From NCBI RefSeq assembly GCF_005144715.1, contig NZ_SWKR01000002.1, forward strand, positions 1,186,146 to 1,250,145: 64,000 bases of DNA, given 5' to 3'. The position numbers were made by a program, and so were the translations under genes. Under the pieces are notes generated by a model that did not search any database, had not been told where the DNA came from, and saw only the letters and a program-made list of their open reading frames with translations. This document shows positions 54,308-64,000 of this stretch, one piece after another. Origin of the DNA: Sphingomonas baiyangensis. GTDB taxonomy: Bacteria > Pseudomonadota > Alphaproteobacteria > Sphingomonadales > Sphingomonadaceae. Each line of letters opens with the position of its first letter. Position 1 is the stretch's first letter.

Positions 54308-54951
54308 CAGAACATGCTCTGGGGGATGATGATGACATCACCCGGCGAGAGGCGGACGTTGGCGGAGGTGTCGCCTTCGCGCAGAAGACTGTTGATCCGC
54401 AGCGCATATTCGGTCTGTTTGCCCGAATCCTTGTCGAACCGGATCAGCCGCGCGCGGTTGCCCGATGCGAACTCCGACAATCCGCCCACCGCGATCATCG
54501 CGTCGAGCAGCGTCATGTTGGCGCGATAGGGCAGCGACGCCGGTTTCTCGGTCGCGCCCACCACGCGGATCTGCTGGCTGAACGTGCCCGAGAAGTTATC
54601 GACGATCACCGAGACGATCGGCTGGTTGATATATTCCTTGAGCGCGATCTTCATGTCGTCGGCGAGCATCGACGGCGTCTTGCCCACTGCGGGCATGTCA
54701 GCGATCAGCGGCGTGGTGATGCGGCCGTCGGGGCGCACCTGCACCTTCGCCGACAGCTCGGGATTGCGCCACACGAAGATCTGGAGCGAATCGAGCGGGC
54801 CGATGATATATTCCTCGCCCGGCCCTTCACGCTCGGCGACGAATTGCGCCGGCGGCAGTTCGGGTCGGTTGCCGCTACCTGCGCAGCCGCTCAATCCCAC
54901 CGCTGCGATCAGCGGCGCTACCAGCAGCTTCCCCAATCCGTGCAAACGCAT
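54307..54951 (-). CDS. Polysaccharide export lipoprotein (Wza-like), XrtA associated
   Basis: The 214-residue lipoprotein has a lipobox VGLSGC with Cys at 23. The polysaccharide export domain follows (EEYIIGPLDSLQIFVWRNPE) and a SLBB-type domain (RVVGATEKPASLPYRANMTL). It forms the export channel in the outer membrane. It leads the leftward operon; the 92-bp gap before it likely holds the operon promoter. Confidence 0.92.
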   Translation of the reverse strand: MRLHGLGKLLVAPLIAAVGLSGCAGSGNRPELPPAQFVAEREGPGEEYIIGPLDSLQIFVWRNPELSAKVQVRPDGRITTPLIADMPAVGKTPSMLADDMKIALKEYINQPIVSVIVDNFSGTFSQQIRVVGATEKPASLPYRANMTLLDAMIAVGGLSEFASGNRARLIRFDKDSGKQTEYALRINSLLREGDTSANVRLSPGDVIIIPQSMF

Positions 54952-55043
54952 CACCCAAGGCCTTTCGTGTCGCGCGCCTCGCCGCACCTAAGGTGCGGGA
55001 AACTCACGCAGGAACAGCTCTGCTTAGGGGGTGAGAGGTTAAA

Positions 55044-56276
55044 TTAGCGTTCAGCAGCCACGCCGACGATCAGCTCGCGCGCCGCTGGATGGCCAAGGAA
55101 CAGCCCCGGACTGGCAGTGAGGCCATAGGCGCCCGCCAGAAAGATCGCGACGACATCGCCAACGCGCGGAAGCGGCAGCACCACCTTGTCCCCAAGGCGA
55201 TCGAGCGGCGTGCACAGGCTGCCCACGACCGATACCGGGTCGCCCGGCGCCTCGTTCATGCGATCGACGAGCGCTAGGGGATAGTTGCGGCGAACCACCG
55301 TGCCGAAATTGCCGCTGGCGGCGAGCTGGTGATGCAGCCCGCCATCAACCACGGCGAAGGTCTCGCCCTGGCTTTGCTTCACGTCGATCACGCGCGTCAG
55401 ATACACGCCGCATTCGCCCACCAGCCAGCGGCCGAGCTCGATCGCATAGTCGGTGTCGGTGTCGCCGTCGCGGTCGAGCGTTTCGGCAAGCGCGGCGCCC
55501 ACCGCCGCGATATCGACCGGCGCATCGCCGGCGAAATAGGGAATGCCGAAGCCGCCGCCCAGATTGACGTGCGGCGCGCGCGCGCCCGCTGCGTCCGCCA
55601 GCCGCGCAGCGAGCGCGACGGTCGCCGCCTGCGTCTCGATGATCGCGGCGGCCGACAGCGCCTGCGAGCCGGCATAGATGTGGAAGCCACGCCAGTCGAC
55701 GCCCGTTGCCAGCAGCCGGCGCACGAGCGCCGGCACGCGCGCGGCATCGATGCCGAAGGGCGAGGCGCGCCCGCCCATCTTCATGCCCGATCCCTTGAGA
55801 TCGAAATCGGGATTGACGCGGATCGCGAGGCGCGGCCGCACGCCCAGCCGTTCGCCGATCGCGAGGGCGCGCTCGGCCTCGCCTTCGGATTCGAGATTAA
55901 GCGTCGCGCCGCGCGCGATCGCCAGTTCGAGCTCGTCGTCGCGCTTGCCGGGACCGGCGAAGCTGACGAGCGCGGCTTCCTTCACCGCCAGCGCCTTTTC
56001 GAGCTCGCCGCCCGACGCGACGTCGAGCCCGTCGACCAGCGGGGCGATGCCGGCGAGCATCTCGGGGTGCGGATTGGCCTTGATGGCATAATGGATCGCC
56101 AGCCGATCCGGCATCGCCGCGCGCAGCCGCGCGATCCGTTCGGCGACGATGCCGAGATCGTAGACGAACAACGGCGTGTCGCCGGCCTGCGCGATCCAGT
56201 GCTCGGCATCGTGCCCCGCGATCGTCAGCACGTCCTGGCCTGCGAAATATGGCGGAATCGGCCCCATCGGCTTCAT
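55044..56276 (-). CDS. PLP-dependent decarboxylase, exosortase A system
   Basis: The 410-residue protein is a fold III decarboxylase (diaminopimelate/ornithine type): PLP lysine at about 66 (IHYAIKANPHPEM), VNLGGGFGIPYF phosphate loop, and ELGRWLVGECGVY; GSLCTPLDRL provides the substrate Cys. It belongs to the subgroup found in exosortase A loci. Its substrate is unknown. It overlaps the acyl-CoA ligase by 4 bp, which suggests coupled amino-acid activation and decarboxylation. Confidence 0.88.
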   Translation of the reverse strand: MKPMGPIPPYFAGQDVLTIAGHDAEHWIAQAGDTPLFVYDLGIVAERIARLRAAMPDRLAIHYAIKANPHPEMLAGIAPLVDGLDVASGGELEKALAVKEAALVSFAGPGKRDDELELAIARGATLNLESEGEAERALAIGERLGVRPRLAIRVNPDFDLKGSGMKMGGRASPFGIDAARVPALVRRLLATGVDWRGFHIYAGSQALSAAAIIETQAATVALAARLADAAGARAPHVNLGGGFGIPYFAGDAPVDIAAVGAALAETLDRDGDTDTDYAIELGRWLVGECGVYLTRVIDVKQSQGETFAVVDGGLHHQLAASGNFGTVVRRNYPLALVDRMNEAPGDPVSVVGSLCTPLDRLGDKVVLPLPRVGDVVAIFLAGAYGLTASPGLFLGHPAARELIVGVAAER

Positions 56277-57772
56277 GCCGCGATCTCCTTCTTGAGCGCC
56301 GCGCGATCGAGCTTGCCATTGGCGTTGCGCGGCAGTGCGTCGCGCCAGACATAGGTGGCGGGCTGCATGAAGCTTGGCAGATCGCGTCGCAGCCGCTGGC
56401 GCAGCGCCACCTCGGCAGCCTCGCTGTCGCCATTGGCGCGCGCGACGACGGTGATCGCCTGCCCGAGCCGAGCATCGGCGACGCCCAGCGCCACCGCCTC
56501 GGCCACCTCGCCCCCCGCGAGCACCGCTTCCTCGACTTCGGTAGGGCTGATGCGGTTGCCCGACGACTTTATCATCTCGTCGTCGCGGCCGACGAAGCGA
56601 AGCAGGCCGGATTCGTCCTCGGTCACGCTGTCGCCCGACCAGACCGCGGTGCCGCCATAGGTGGAAAACGCCGGCGCGGACTTGAAGCGCAGCGCGGTGC
56701 GCTCGGCATCCTGCCAATATCCCTGCGCGACGAGCGGTCCGGCATGGACCAGCTCGCCCGCCTCGCCGGGGGCGGCAGGCGTGCCGTCGGCGCGCACGAC
56801 CATGATCTCGGCAAAGGGGATGGCGCGCCCCATCGAATCGGGATGGGCATCGACGAGCTCGGGATCGAGATAGGTCGAGCGGAACGCCTCGGTCAGCCCG
56901 TACATCGGATAGAGCCGCGCCTGCGGAAAGCGCGCGCGCAGTTCGCGCACCAGCTTGGGCGTGAGCGCGCCGCCCGAATTGGTCAGGCGCCGCAGCGACA
57001 TGGCCGCAGCATCGGGCCAGTTCGCTTCGAGCAGTTGCACCCACAAGGGCGGAACGCCGGCGAGCGAGGTGATGCCCTCACGCTCGACCGCGCGCACCAC
57101 GTCGCGCGCGGTGAGATAGTCGAGCGGATGGACGCAGCCGCCCGCCGCCCAGGTCGAGAAGAGCTGGTTCTGCCCATAGTCGAAGCTGAGCGGCAGCACC
57201 CCAAGCACTCGATCGTCAGGCGTAAGGCGCAGATAATGCGCGACGCTGACCGCGCCCAGCCACAGATTGGCGTGGCTGAGCATCACGCCCTTGGGGCGCC
57301 CGGTCGAGCCGGAGGTATAGAGGATCGCGGCGAGCGAATGCGGATCGGCCAACGATGGCGGGAGCGGATCGCCGCGGCCGGCTTCGTCCGCCAATGTCGC
57401 CGCCGCCAGATCACCGGCCGCGAGCGTGGCGGCACGGCCCGGTTGCGTCAGCAGCAGCGAAGCGCCGCTGTCGGCGAGAATATGCGCGACCTGCGCGCGC
57501 TTGAGCACCGGGTTCACCGGCACGTACACCAGCCCCGCTCGCGGGGCCGCGAGCGGCATCAGGCACGCCTCGCGCGTCTTGGGCAGCCAGCTCGCGACGC
57601 GCGCGCCGGGCTCGAACCCGAAACCGGCGAGCCAGCCCGCCAATGCTGCGACCTCGGCCTCGAGCGCAGCATAGTCGAGCACTCCCTCGCGCGTCGCGAG
57701 TGCCGGCGCGTCGCGAGCGCCGGTCAGCGCCACATGGTCGATCGGGCGGGGCGTGGGATCAAGCGGCAGCAT
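56273..57772 (-). CDS. AMP-dependent acyl-CoA ligase, exosortase A system
   Basis: The 499-residue enzyme has the ANL core: LYTSGSTGRPKGVMLSHANL, YGLTEAFRSTYLDPE, SGDSVTEDESGLLRFVGRDD, and a KLDRAALKKEI C-terminal lysine. The start at 57772 (MLPLDPTPRPIDHVA) is the family start; the frame opens upstream to 57829. It adenylates a carboxylate and may load it onto the carrier protein encoded across the divergent promoter gap. Overlaps the PLP decarboxylase by 4 bp. Confidence 0.88.
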   Translation of the reverse strand: MLPLDPTPRPIDHVALTGARDAPALATREGVLDYAALEAEVAALAGWLAGFGFEPGARVASWLPKTREACLMPLAAPRAGLVYVPVNPVLKRAQVAHILADSGASLLLTQPGRAATLAAGDLAAATLADEAGRGDPLPPSLADPHSLAAILYTSGSTGRPKGVMLSHANLWLGAVSVAHYLRLTPDDRVLGVLPLSFDYGQNQLFSTWAAGGCVHPLDYLTARDVVRAVEREGITSLAGVPPLWVQLLEANWPDAAAMSLRRLTNSGGALTPKLVRELRARFPQARLYPMYGLTEAFRSTYLDPELVDAHPDSMGRAIPFAEIMVVRADGTPAAPGEAGELVHAGPLVAQGYWQDAERTALRFKSAPAFSTYGGTAVWSGDSVTEDESGLLRFVGRDDEMIKSSGNRISPTEVEEAVLAGGEVAEAVALGVADARLGQAITVVARANGDSEAAEVALRQRLRRDLPSFMQPATYVWRDALPRNANGKLDRAALKKEIAA

Positions 57773-57866
57773 CGGCACCTTTTTCGAACGCGACAACCTC
57801 GCCCGCAGGGGGTGCGGGCTTGGCAGCATGGCTCAAGCGCTCTAACGCGCAGCTCTTAAGCAAATC

Positions 57867-58157
57867 GTGACGCTGGGGGAAATCTTGCTGCCCGAAGGAC
57901 ATGCCGAGGTCGAGGCGACGGTGCGCGCGGTACTGCGCGACGTGCTGGGGATTTCCGACGAGCGCGTCGCCGCATTCGACGACGATACGCCGCTGTTCGG
58001 CGCGTTGCCCGAGCTTGATTCGATGGCGGTGGCCGGCGTGCTGACCGAGATCGAGGATCGGCTTGGCATCACCATCGACGATGACGATGTCGATGGTGAG
58101 ACGCTCGAGAGCTTCGGCGCGCTCGTTCGCTTCGCGCAGGACAAGGCGCTGACGTGA
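57867..58157 (+). CDS. Acyl carrier protein, exosortase A system
   Basis: The 96-residue acidic protein has the phosphopantetheine site Ser in LPELDSMAVAGVL (about residue 52), as in acyl carrier proteins. GTG start at 57867. It is divergent from the ligase (95 bp between) and overlaps the first hydrolase by 4 bp. It probably carries the activated group for the XrtA locus. Confidence 0.87.
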   Translation: MTLGEILLPEGHAEVEATVRAVLRDVLGISDERVAAFDDDTPLFGALPELDSMAVAGVLTEIEDRLGITIDDDDVDGETLESFGALVRFAQDKALT

Positions 58158-58885
58158 GCGTGAGCGATCGGGCCTTCTCGATCGAACACTATCAATGGTC
58201 CGGCGGGCGTGAGGCGATGCTCCGCTTTGGCCTCACGACCGGCGCGGTCGTGCTGCTGGCGATGCCGCTCTTCGAGGAAGCCAACCGCACCCGCGCGCTG
58301 ATTGTCACGATGCTGCGCGCGCTCGCCGAGCATGGCATCGGCGCCGCGCTGCCCGATCTGCCCGGCACCGGCGAAAGCCTGGTGCCGACCGAAGCCGCGC
58401 GGCTCGAAGACTGGCGCGCCGCCTTCGCCGCCGCCGAGGAACAGGTGACGCGCGGCGGCGGGCGCGTGCACATCGCTTCGCTGCGCGGCGGCGCACTCGT
58501 CGACACGCGCGCCAATTGCGCGGGACGCTGGCACTTCGCCCCCGTCGCCGGCGCGGCGCTGGTCCGCGATCTGATGCGCGCGCGTCAGGCATCGGCGCGC
58601 GAGGCGGGCGAACCCTTCGATCCCGCCGCGATCGCACCCGGTGGTCCACCGGTCGAGCTGGCGGGCAATCTGCTCGCGCCCGAGCTGATCGACGAGCTCA
58701 AGGGCGCGGTGCCTACCGCCGCGGCACCGCTGCGCACCGTGCGCCTGCTTACCGAGGCCGCCGCTGCCGATCACAAGATCGCCGCCCGCCCGCTGTGGCG
58801 TCGCGCCGAGCCCGAGAACAACCCCGCGCTCGCGCGCGAACTCGCTGCCGATCTGGCGGCCTGGGTGAAGACATGCGGCGGCTGA
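58154..58885 (+). CDS. Exosortase A system-associated hydrolase 2
   Basis: The 243-residue protein is a small alpha/beta-type hydrolase of the kind paired with exosortase A: GAVVLLAMPLFEEANRTRAL, ALPDLPGTGESLVP and VHIASLRGGAL, where the usual nucleophile position reads LRGGA instead of a Ser elbow, so catalysis is uncertain. It overlaps the acyl carrier protein gene by 4 bp and the next hydrolase by 13 bp. Confidence 0.82.
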   Translation: MSVSDRAFSIEHYQWSGGREAMLRFGLTTGAVVLLAMPLFEEANRTRALIVTMLRALAEHGIGAALPDLPGTGESLVPTEAARLEDWRAAFAAAEEQVTRGGGRVHIASLRGGALVDTRANCAGRWHFAPVAGAALVRDLMRARQASAREAGEPFDPAAIAPGGPPVELAGNLLAPELIDELKGAVPTAAAPLRTVRLLTEAAAADHKIAARPLWRRAEPENNPALARELAADLAAWVKTCGG

Positions 58886-59670
58886 TCGCGTTCGATTGCG
58901 CCGGCGAGACGCTGGCCGGCACCCTGGACGAGGCCGGAGGCACGACGGGCCTGCTGATCGTCTCGGGCGGCAGCGAGATCCGCATCGGCGCGCATCGCGG
59001 CATGGCGCTGATGGCGCAGGCGATCGCGGCGGCGGGGCATCCGGTCATGCGCTTCGACCGGCGCGGCATCGGCGATTCTACCGGGCATGACCGCGGCTTC
59101 GAATCGAGCGCCGACGATATCGCGGCGGCGCTGACAGCGTTCCGCGCCAAGATGCCGCAGCTCCAACGCGTGATCGCGTTCGGCAATTGCGATGCCGCGA
59201 GCGCGCTCGCCCTGCATGCGCCGGCGGGGCTCGACGGGCTGGTGTTGGCCAATCCCTGGGTGATCGAAGCTGCCGCCGACGATGCGCTGCCCCCCGCCGC
59301 GGCGATCCGCGCGCGCTATGCCGAGCGGCTGCGCGATCCGCGCGCCTGGTGGCGGCTGCTGCGCGGCGGCGTCGATCTGGGCAAGCTCGCGCGCGGGCTG
59401 CGCAAGGCCGCCGCGCCGCCGCCCGCCGCACCGCAGGGTCTTGCCGCGCGCGTCGCATCGGGCATCGCTGCCGCCACGTGTCCGATCACGGTGTTGATGG
59501 CGCGACGCGACAATACCGCCATCGCCTTTGCCGAAGCCTGGGCCGGCGACGCCTTCGCGCCCACGCGCGAGCGGGCAACGCTGTACGAATGCGAGACCGA
59601 CAGCCACAGCTTCCACCGCGCCCAAGATCGTGCATGGCTGCTCGAGAGGCTGTCCGCCGCGCTCGGCTGA
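58873..59670 (+). CDS. Exosortase A system-associated hydrolase 1
   Basis: The 265-residue protein has an alpha/beta hydrolase plan: LLIVSGGSEIRIGAHRGMAL, MRFDRRGIGDSTGHDRGFES and IAFGNCDAASALALH, where the elbow carries Cys instead of Ser. It belongs to the exosortase A hydrolase 1 group. It overlaps hydrolase 2 by 13 bp. It ends 9 bp before the end of the convergent ppsR gene, marking the border between the XrtA locus and the photosynthesis cluster. Confidence 0.85.
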   Translation: MRRLIAFDCAGETLAGTLDEAGGTTGLLIVSGGSEIRIGAHRGMALMAQAIAAAGHPVMRFDRRGIGDSTGHDRGFESSADDIAAALTAFRAKMPQLQRVIAFGNCDAASALALHAPAGLDGLVLANPWVIEAAADDALPPAAAIRARYAERLRDPRAWWRLLRGGVDLGKLARGLRKAAAPPPAAPQGLAARVASGIAAATCPITVLMARRDNTAIAFAEAWAGDAFAPTRERATLYECETDSHSFHRAQDRAWLLERLSAALG

Positions 59671-59679
59671 CGCGTGCCG

Positions 59680-61101
59680 TTATTCAGCGGTATCGCTGGT
59701 CAGGCTGCCCAGTCCGTGGCGGTGGAGCTTCGAATAGAGGCTCTGTCGGCTGAGGCCCAGGATTTCGGCCGCCGAGGCGCGATTGTCCGACGTGAAATCG
59801 AGTGCCGCCTCGATGCACAGCCGCTCGATAAGGTCGGTGCTTTCGCGCACGATGTCCTTCAGCGGCATGCGCCCGACGAGTTCGGTGAGCTGCTCGACCG
59901 AGCGCGGTGCCTCGCGCCCCGGTTCGGCGACCTCGCCCAGCCGCCGCGCGACGACACGGATGCTGAAGCCGTAATGCGAGACCCCATCCGCGCCCGGCAC
60001 CGCAACGCCCGAAAGCTCGACTTCTTCGGTCGCGCCGTTCGATCCGCGCACGATCGAGGCGACGTTGCGCACGCTGCCATGTTCGCGCAGCTGCGCGCCG
60101 ATCAGGTCGAGATCGATGCCCGGCCTGCCCAGCCAGCGATCGAGCATACGCCCCGTCAGCCGGTCGGCGGCGGGAACTTCGGCGAGCTCGACGAACGCCT
60201 GGTTCGCGGTCAGCACGCGCAGCTCGGCATCGGCAAGCACGAAGGCATCGGGCATCCGCTCGACTACCTCGCCGACCGGGTCCGGTCGGCGGTCCTGCCC
60301 TGCTCCCGCGTCGATCCGCAGCAGCAGCGCGGCAGAGCGACCTTGGCGAAAGGGCGTGGCGGTCAGCTGCGCTTCGCCAAGCCCCTTGCGCAAGGCAAAG
60401 GTCGCGCTTGTCGGCGTGGCTGCGGCTTCGGCGGCGCCCAGATAGGCGAGCAAGGGCTCGCGATCGCTGGCGGCGACCAGCCCCGTCATCGCCTGATCGA
60501 CCAGCGATCCCGCACGCACGCCGAACAAACGATGCGCGGCCGCATTGGCTTCGCGCACGCGGCGGTTTGCCGTGTCGACGATCAGCACCGCCTCGTGCGC
60601 CATGTCGAACACCATGCGGTAGCGCGCCTCGACCTGTCGCAGGCGGATATAGTCGCGCTCGAGCAGCTGCTGCGTCTGGAGGAGCCGCTGCTGCGCCACG
60701 GCGGCGCCGCGCATGTCGCGGCCGATTGCGATGCGCCGCCCGTCATCGCCAAGCGCAAGCGCGAGATAGCGGATCGGGACGTCGCCGCCCGCCGTCATGT
60801 GATTGACCTGCCGCCAGCGCGCCGGCTCGCCCGCCTCGGCCATCATCTCGGCGATCTTGGGCTGGCTTTCGGCCGTGACGGTCTGCGCCCAGGGGCGGCC
60901 TTTCCAGCCGCCGAAACCGAGCCTTGCCAGCTCGCGATCGCTGACCGACACGTCGAGGATGACGCCCGCCGCGTCGAGGATCAGCGTCACGTCGCCCGCC
61001 GCCGCCAGCACGCGTGCGGCAGCCCCCGCATCGAGCGGTCCTGGAGAGCGCTCGGGGGTGGAAAAGCCGCTTGGGCCACCGGGTGCGGGGTGTCTGGTCA
61101 T
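59680..61101 (-). CDS. ppsR: Photosynthesis gene repressor PpsR (CrtJ)
   Basis: The 473-residue regulator has two or three PAS domains (about 25-140, 160-270, 285-400; ARYRMVFDMAHEAVLIVDTA, VVERMPDAFVLADAELRVLT) and a C-terminal Fis-type helix-turn-helix (NRASAAEILGLSRQSLYSKL). It represses bch, crt and puc genes under oxygen. Only one Cys is present (about residue 429), next to the DNA-binding domain; the other Cys used in the Rhodobacter disulfide switch is missing. It is next to aerR, 34 bp upstream. Confidence 0.93.
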   Translation of the reverse strand: MTRHPAPGGPSGFSTPERSPGPLDAGAAARVLAAAGDVTLILDAAGVILDVSVSDRELARLGFGGWKGRPWAQTVTAESQPKIAEMMAEAGEPARWRQVNHMTAGGDVPIRYLALALGDDGRRIAIGRDMRGAAVAQQRLLQTQQLLERDYIRLRQVEARYRMVFDMAHEAVLIVDTANRRVREANAAAHRLFGVRAGSLVDQAMTGLVAASDREPLLAYLGAAEAAATPTSATFALRKGLGEAQLTATPFRQGRSAALLLRIDAGAGQDRRPDPVGEVVERMPDAFVLADAELRVLTANQAFVELAEVPAADRLTGRMLDRWLGRPGIDLDLIGAQLREHGSVRNVASIVRGSNGATEEVELSGVAVPGADGVSHYGFSIRVVARRLGEVAEPGREAPRSVEQLTELVGRMPLKDIVRESTDLIERLCIEAALDFTSDNRASAAEILGLSRQSLYSKLHRHGLGSLTSDTAE

Positions 61102-61135
61102 CGACGTGCCGCAACGCTCCTGGAAACCAAAATAG

Positions 61136-61987
61136 TCAGTCGGGACAAGCCACCTGGCTTGCCGATATCGCCAGCAGCCGATCGGCCGCCGCCACCGCGG
61201 CGCGCGCATCGCCCGCGGTGCCGTCGGCCCCCAGCCGCGCCGCCAGCATCTGGTCGCCCTGCAAGGCGTGCCCGCCGAGCATCACCTTCAACGAAGGGTT
61301 GCGCGAAGCCGCACGCATGCCGGCAATCAGCGACGGCAGCGACGCGATATGGCAGGTGCAGGTCGCGGTCAATCCGGCAACGTCGAACCACCCGCCGGCT
61401 AGCACCTCGTTGATTGCGGCCGGATTTTCGGGCGCGATGCGCAGCGTGTCCCAGCCGGCACGCGCGAACATCTCCTCGACGATGACCGTCCCGAAGCCAT
61501 GCTGATCGCCGGGCATCGGCGAAAACAGCGCGCGCGGCGCAATGCCGGCGCGCGGCGCGACCGGCGGCGCGCCCCGACCGGAAAGCGCGTGCACCGCCTG
61601 TTGCAGCCGCCACAGCCCCATCGTCACGTCGACGAAATCGCAGCGATCCTCGACCCAATATTCCCCCAGCCGACGCGCGGTGGGCGCCAGCAGGTCGACG
61701 AGCAGCGTCTCGACGCAGACGCCGTCGTCGGCGAGCCGCTCGACCTGCGCGACGAGCTCGTCGCCCTCGACCGCCAGCGCGAGACCGGCGAACATCTCGA
61801 CCATATGCGCATCGACGGACAATTGGCGGCGCGGCCGGATGCGCTGCAGCGCGCCGGTGCCCATCAACCTCGGTATCACCTCGCCTGTGATGATCGCCGA
61901 CAACGACACGGCGGCACGCGCAGCCGGCTGGCGACGTACCGGATCATGCCGGTCGACCGTCGGTCGCGTGGAATAGTTCGTCGCCAT
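61136..61987 (-). CDS. aerR: B12-binding antirepressor AerR / PpaA
   Basis: The 283-residue protein has a cobalamin-binding domain with D161-x-H163-x-x-G166 (PGDQHGFG), ahead of GGWFDVAGLTATCTC and VMLGGHAL. The N-terminal part holds a helical region (LLVDLLAPTARRLGEYWVED). In purple bacteria AerR/PpaA binds B12, senses light or redox and relieves PpsR/CrtJ repression. The gene precedes ppsR in the usual order and is divergent from bchF. Confidence 0.92.
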   Translation of the reverse strand: MATNYSTRPTVDRHDPVRRQPAARAAVSLSAIITGEVIPRLMGTGALQRIRPRRQLSVDAHMVEMFAGLALAVEGDELVAQVERLADDGVCVETLLVDLLAPTARRLGEYWVEDRCDFVDVTMGLWRLQQAVHALSGRGAPPVAPRAGIAPRALFSPMPGDQHGFGTVIVEEMFARAGWDTLRIAPENPAAINEVLAGGWFDVAGLTATCTCHIASLPSLIAGMRAASRNPSLKVMLGGHALQGDQMLAARLGADGTAGDARAAVAAADRLLAISASQVACPD

Positions 61988-62102
61988 GCCCGGGCACTCC
62001 TACGGCCGGATCGAGCAAATCATACACGGCGGAGTCGCTCTCGGTCGCGACCCTCGTCACGCCGGAGGCTATGCCTCGAACATGCCACCCGCAACCCCAT
62101 AA

Positions 62103-64000
<1,898 letters not shown>

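Overview
The window looks like the chromosome of an aerobic anoxygenic phototrophic alphaproteobacterium close to Sphingomonas or another sphingomonad. The support is high GC, ChpT and PspF-type regulators, an exosortase A (XrtA) exopolysaccharide locus, and the edge of a photosynthesis gene cluster (ppsR, aerR, bchF, bchN) at the right end. The assignment is inferred from gene content, because no rRNA is present. Genes are dense, short overlaps are common, and GTG or TTG starts recur. No insertion sequence, prophage, CRISPR array or clear pseudogene was seen.

Layout. 1-3.8 kb: a truncated MscS channel, tRNA-Glu, then rimM, rpsP and ffh (minus strand). 4.1-9.7 kb: a GGDEF/EAL protein, a DUF924 protein, mtaB-ftsY-yciB and sodB with a strong terminator. 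9.8-14.1 kb: a phage-shock locus with pspF divergent from a sigma54-type promoter that leads a TonB-domain protein, pspA, pspB, pspC and four further small membrane genes. 14.2-18.9 kb: sufE, a [2Fe-2S] protein, a J-domain protein, a SulP transporter with carbonic anhydrase, the RNase P RNA and an amidase. 19-24.8 kb: a chemotaxis-type operon chpT-cheA-cheW-cheY-cheB-cheR without receptor or flagellar genes. 24.9-32 kb: housekeeping genes rluD, rpoH, mtgA, ybaB-dnaX and the SRP RNA, with two NTF2-like genes and some unknowns. 32-37.4 kb: a catalase-fold protein and a tightly coupled operon of two cysteine desulfurases, a ferredoxin and a class A beta-lactamase. 37.4-42.5 kb: polyamine genes, with ornithine decarboxylase behind a structured leader plus carboxy(nor)spermidine dehydrogenase and decarboxylase.

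42.6-59.7 kb is one large XrtA locus in three transcription units. One unit runs leftward from the export lipoprotein to the amidotransferase: secretion, chain length, kinase, beta-barrel, ATPase, deacetylase, FemAB-like protein, glycosyltransferase, XrtA and amidotransferase. A second leftward unit holds an acyl-CoA ligase and a PLP decarboxylase. A rightward unit holds an acyl carrier protein and two hydrolases. 59.7-64 kb is the edge of the photosynthesis cluster. The repressor gene ppsR and its B12-type antirepressor gene aerR are transcribed away from bchFN, and two overlapping PpsR-like sites lie on the -35 box of a good bchF promoter.

The most unusual items are the expanded psp operon with a shared C-terminal motif, the ornithine decarboxylase leader with a possible pseudoknot and an upstream ORF, the double PpsR site, and the beta-lactamase coupled to Fe-S cluster genes.
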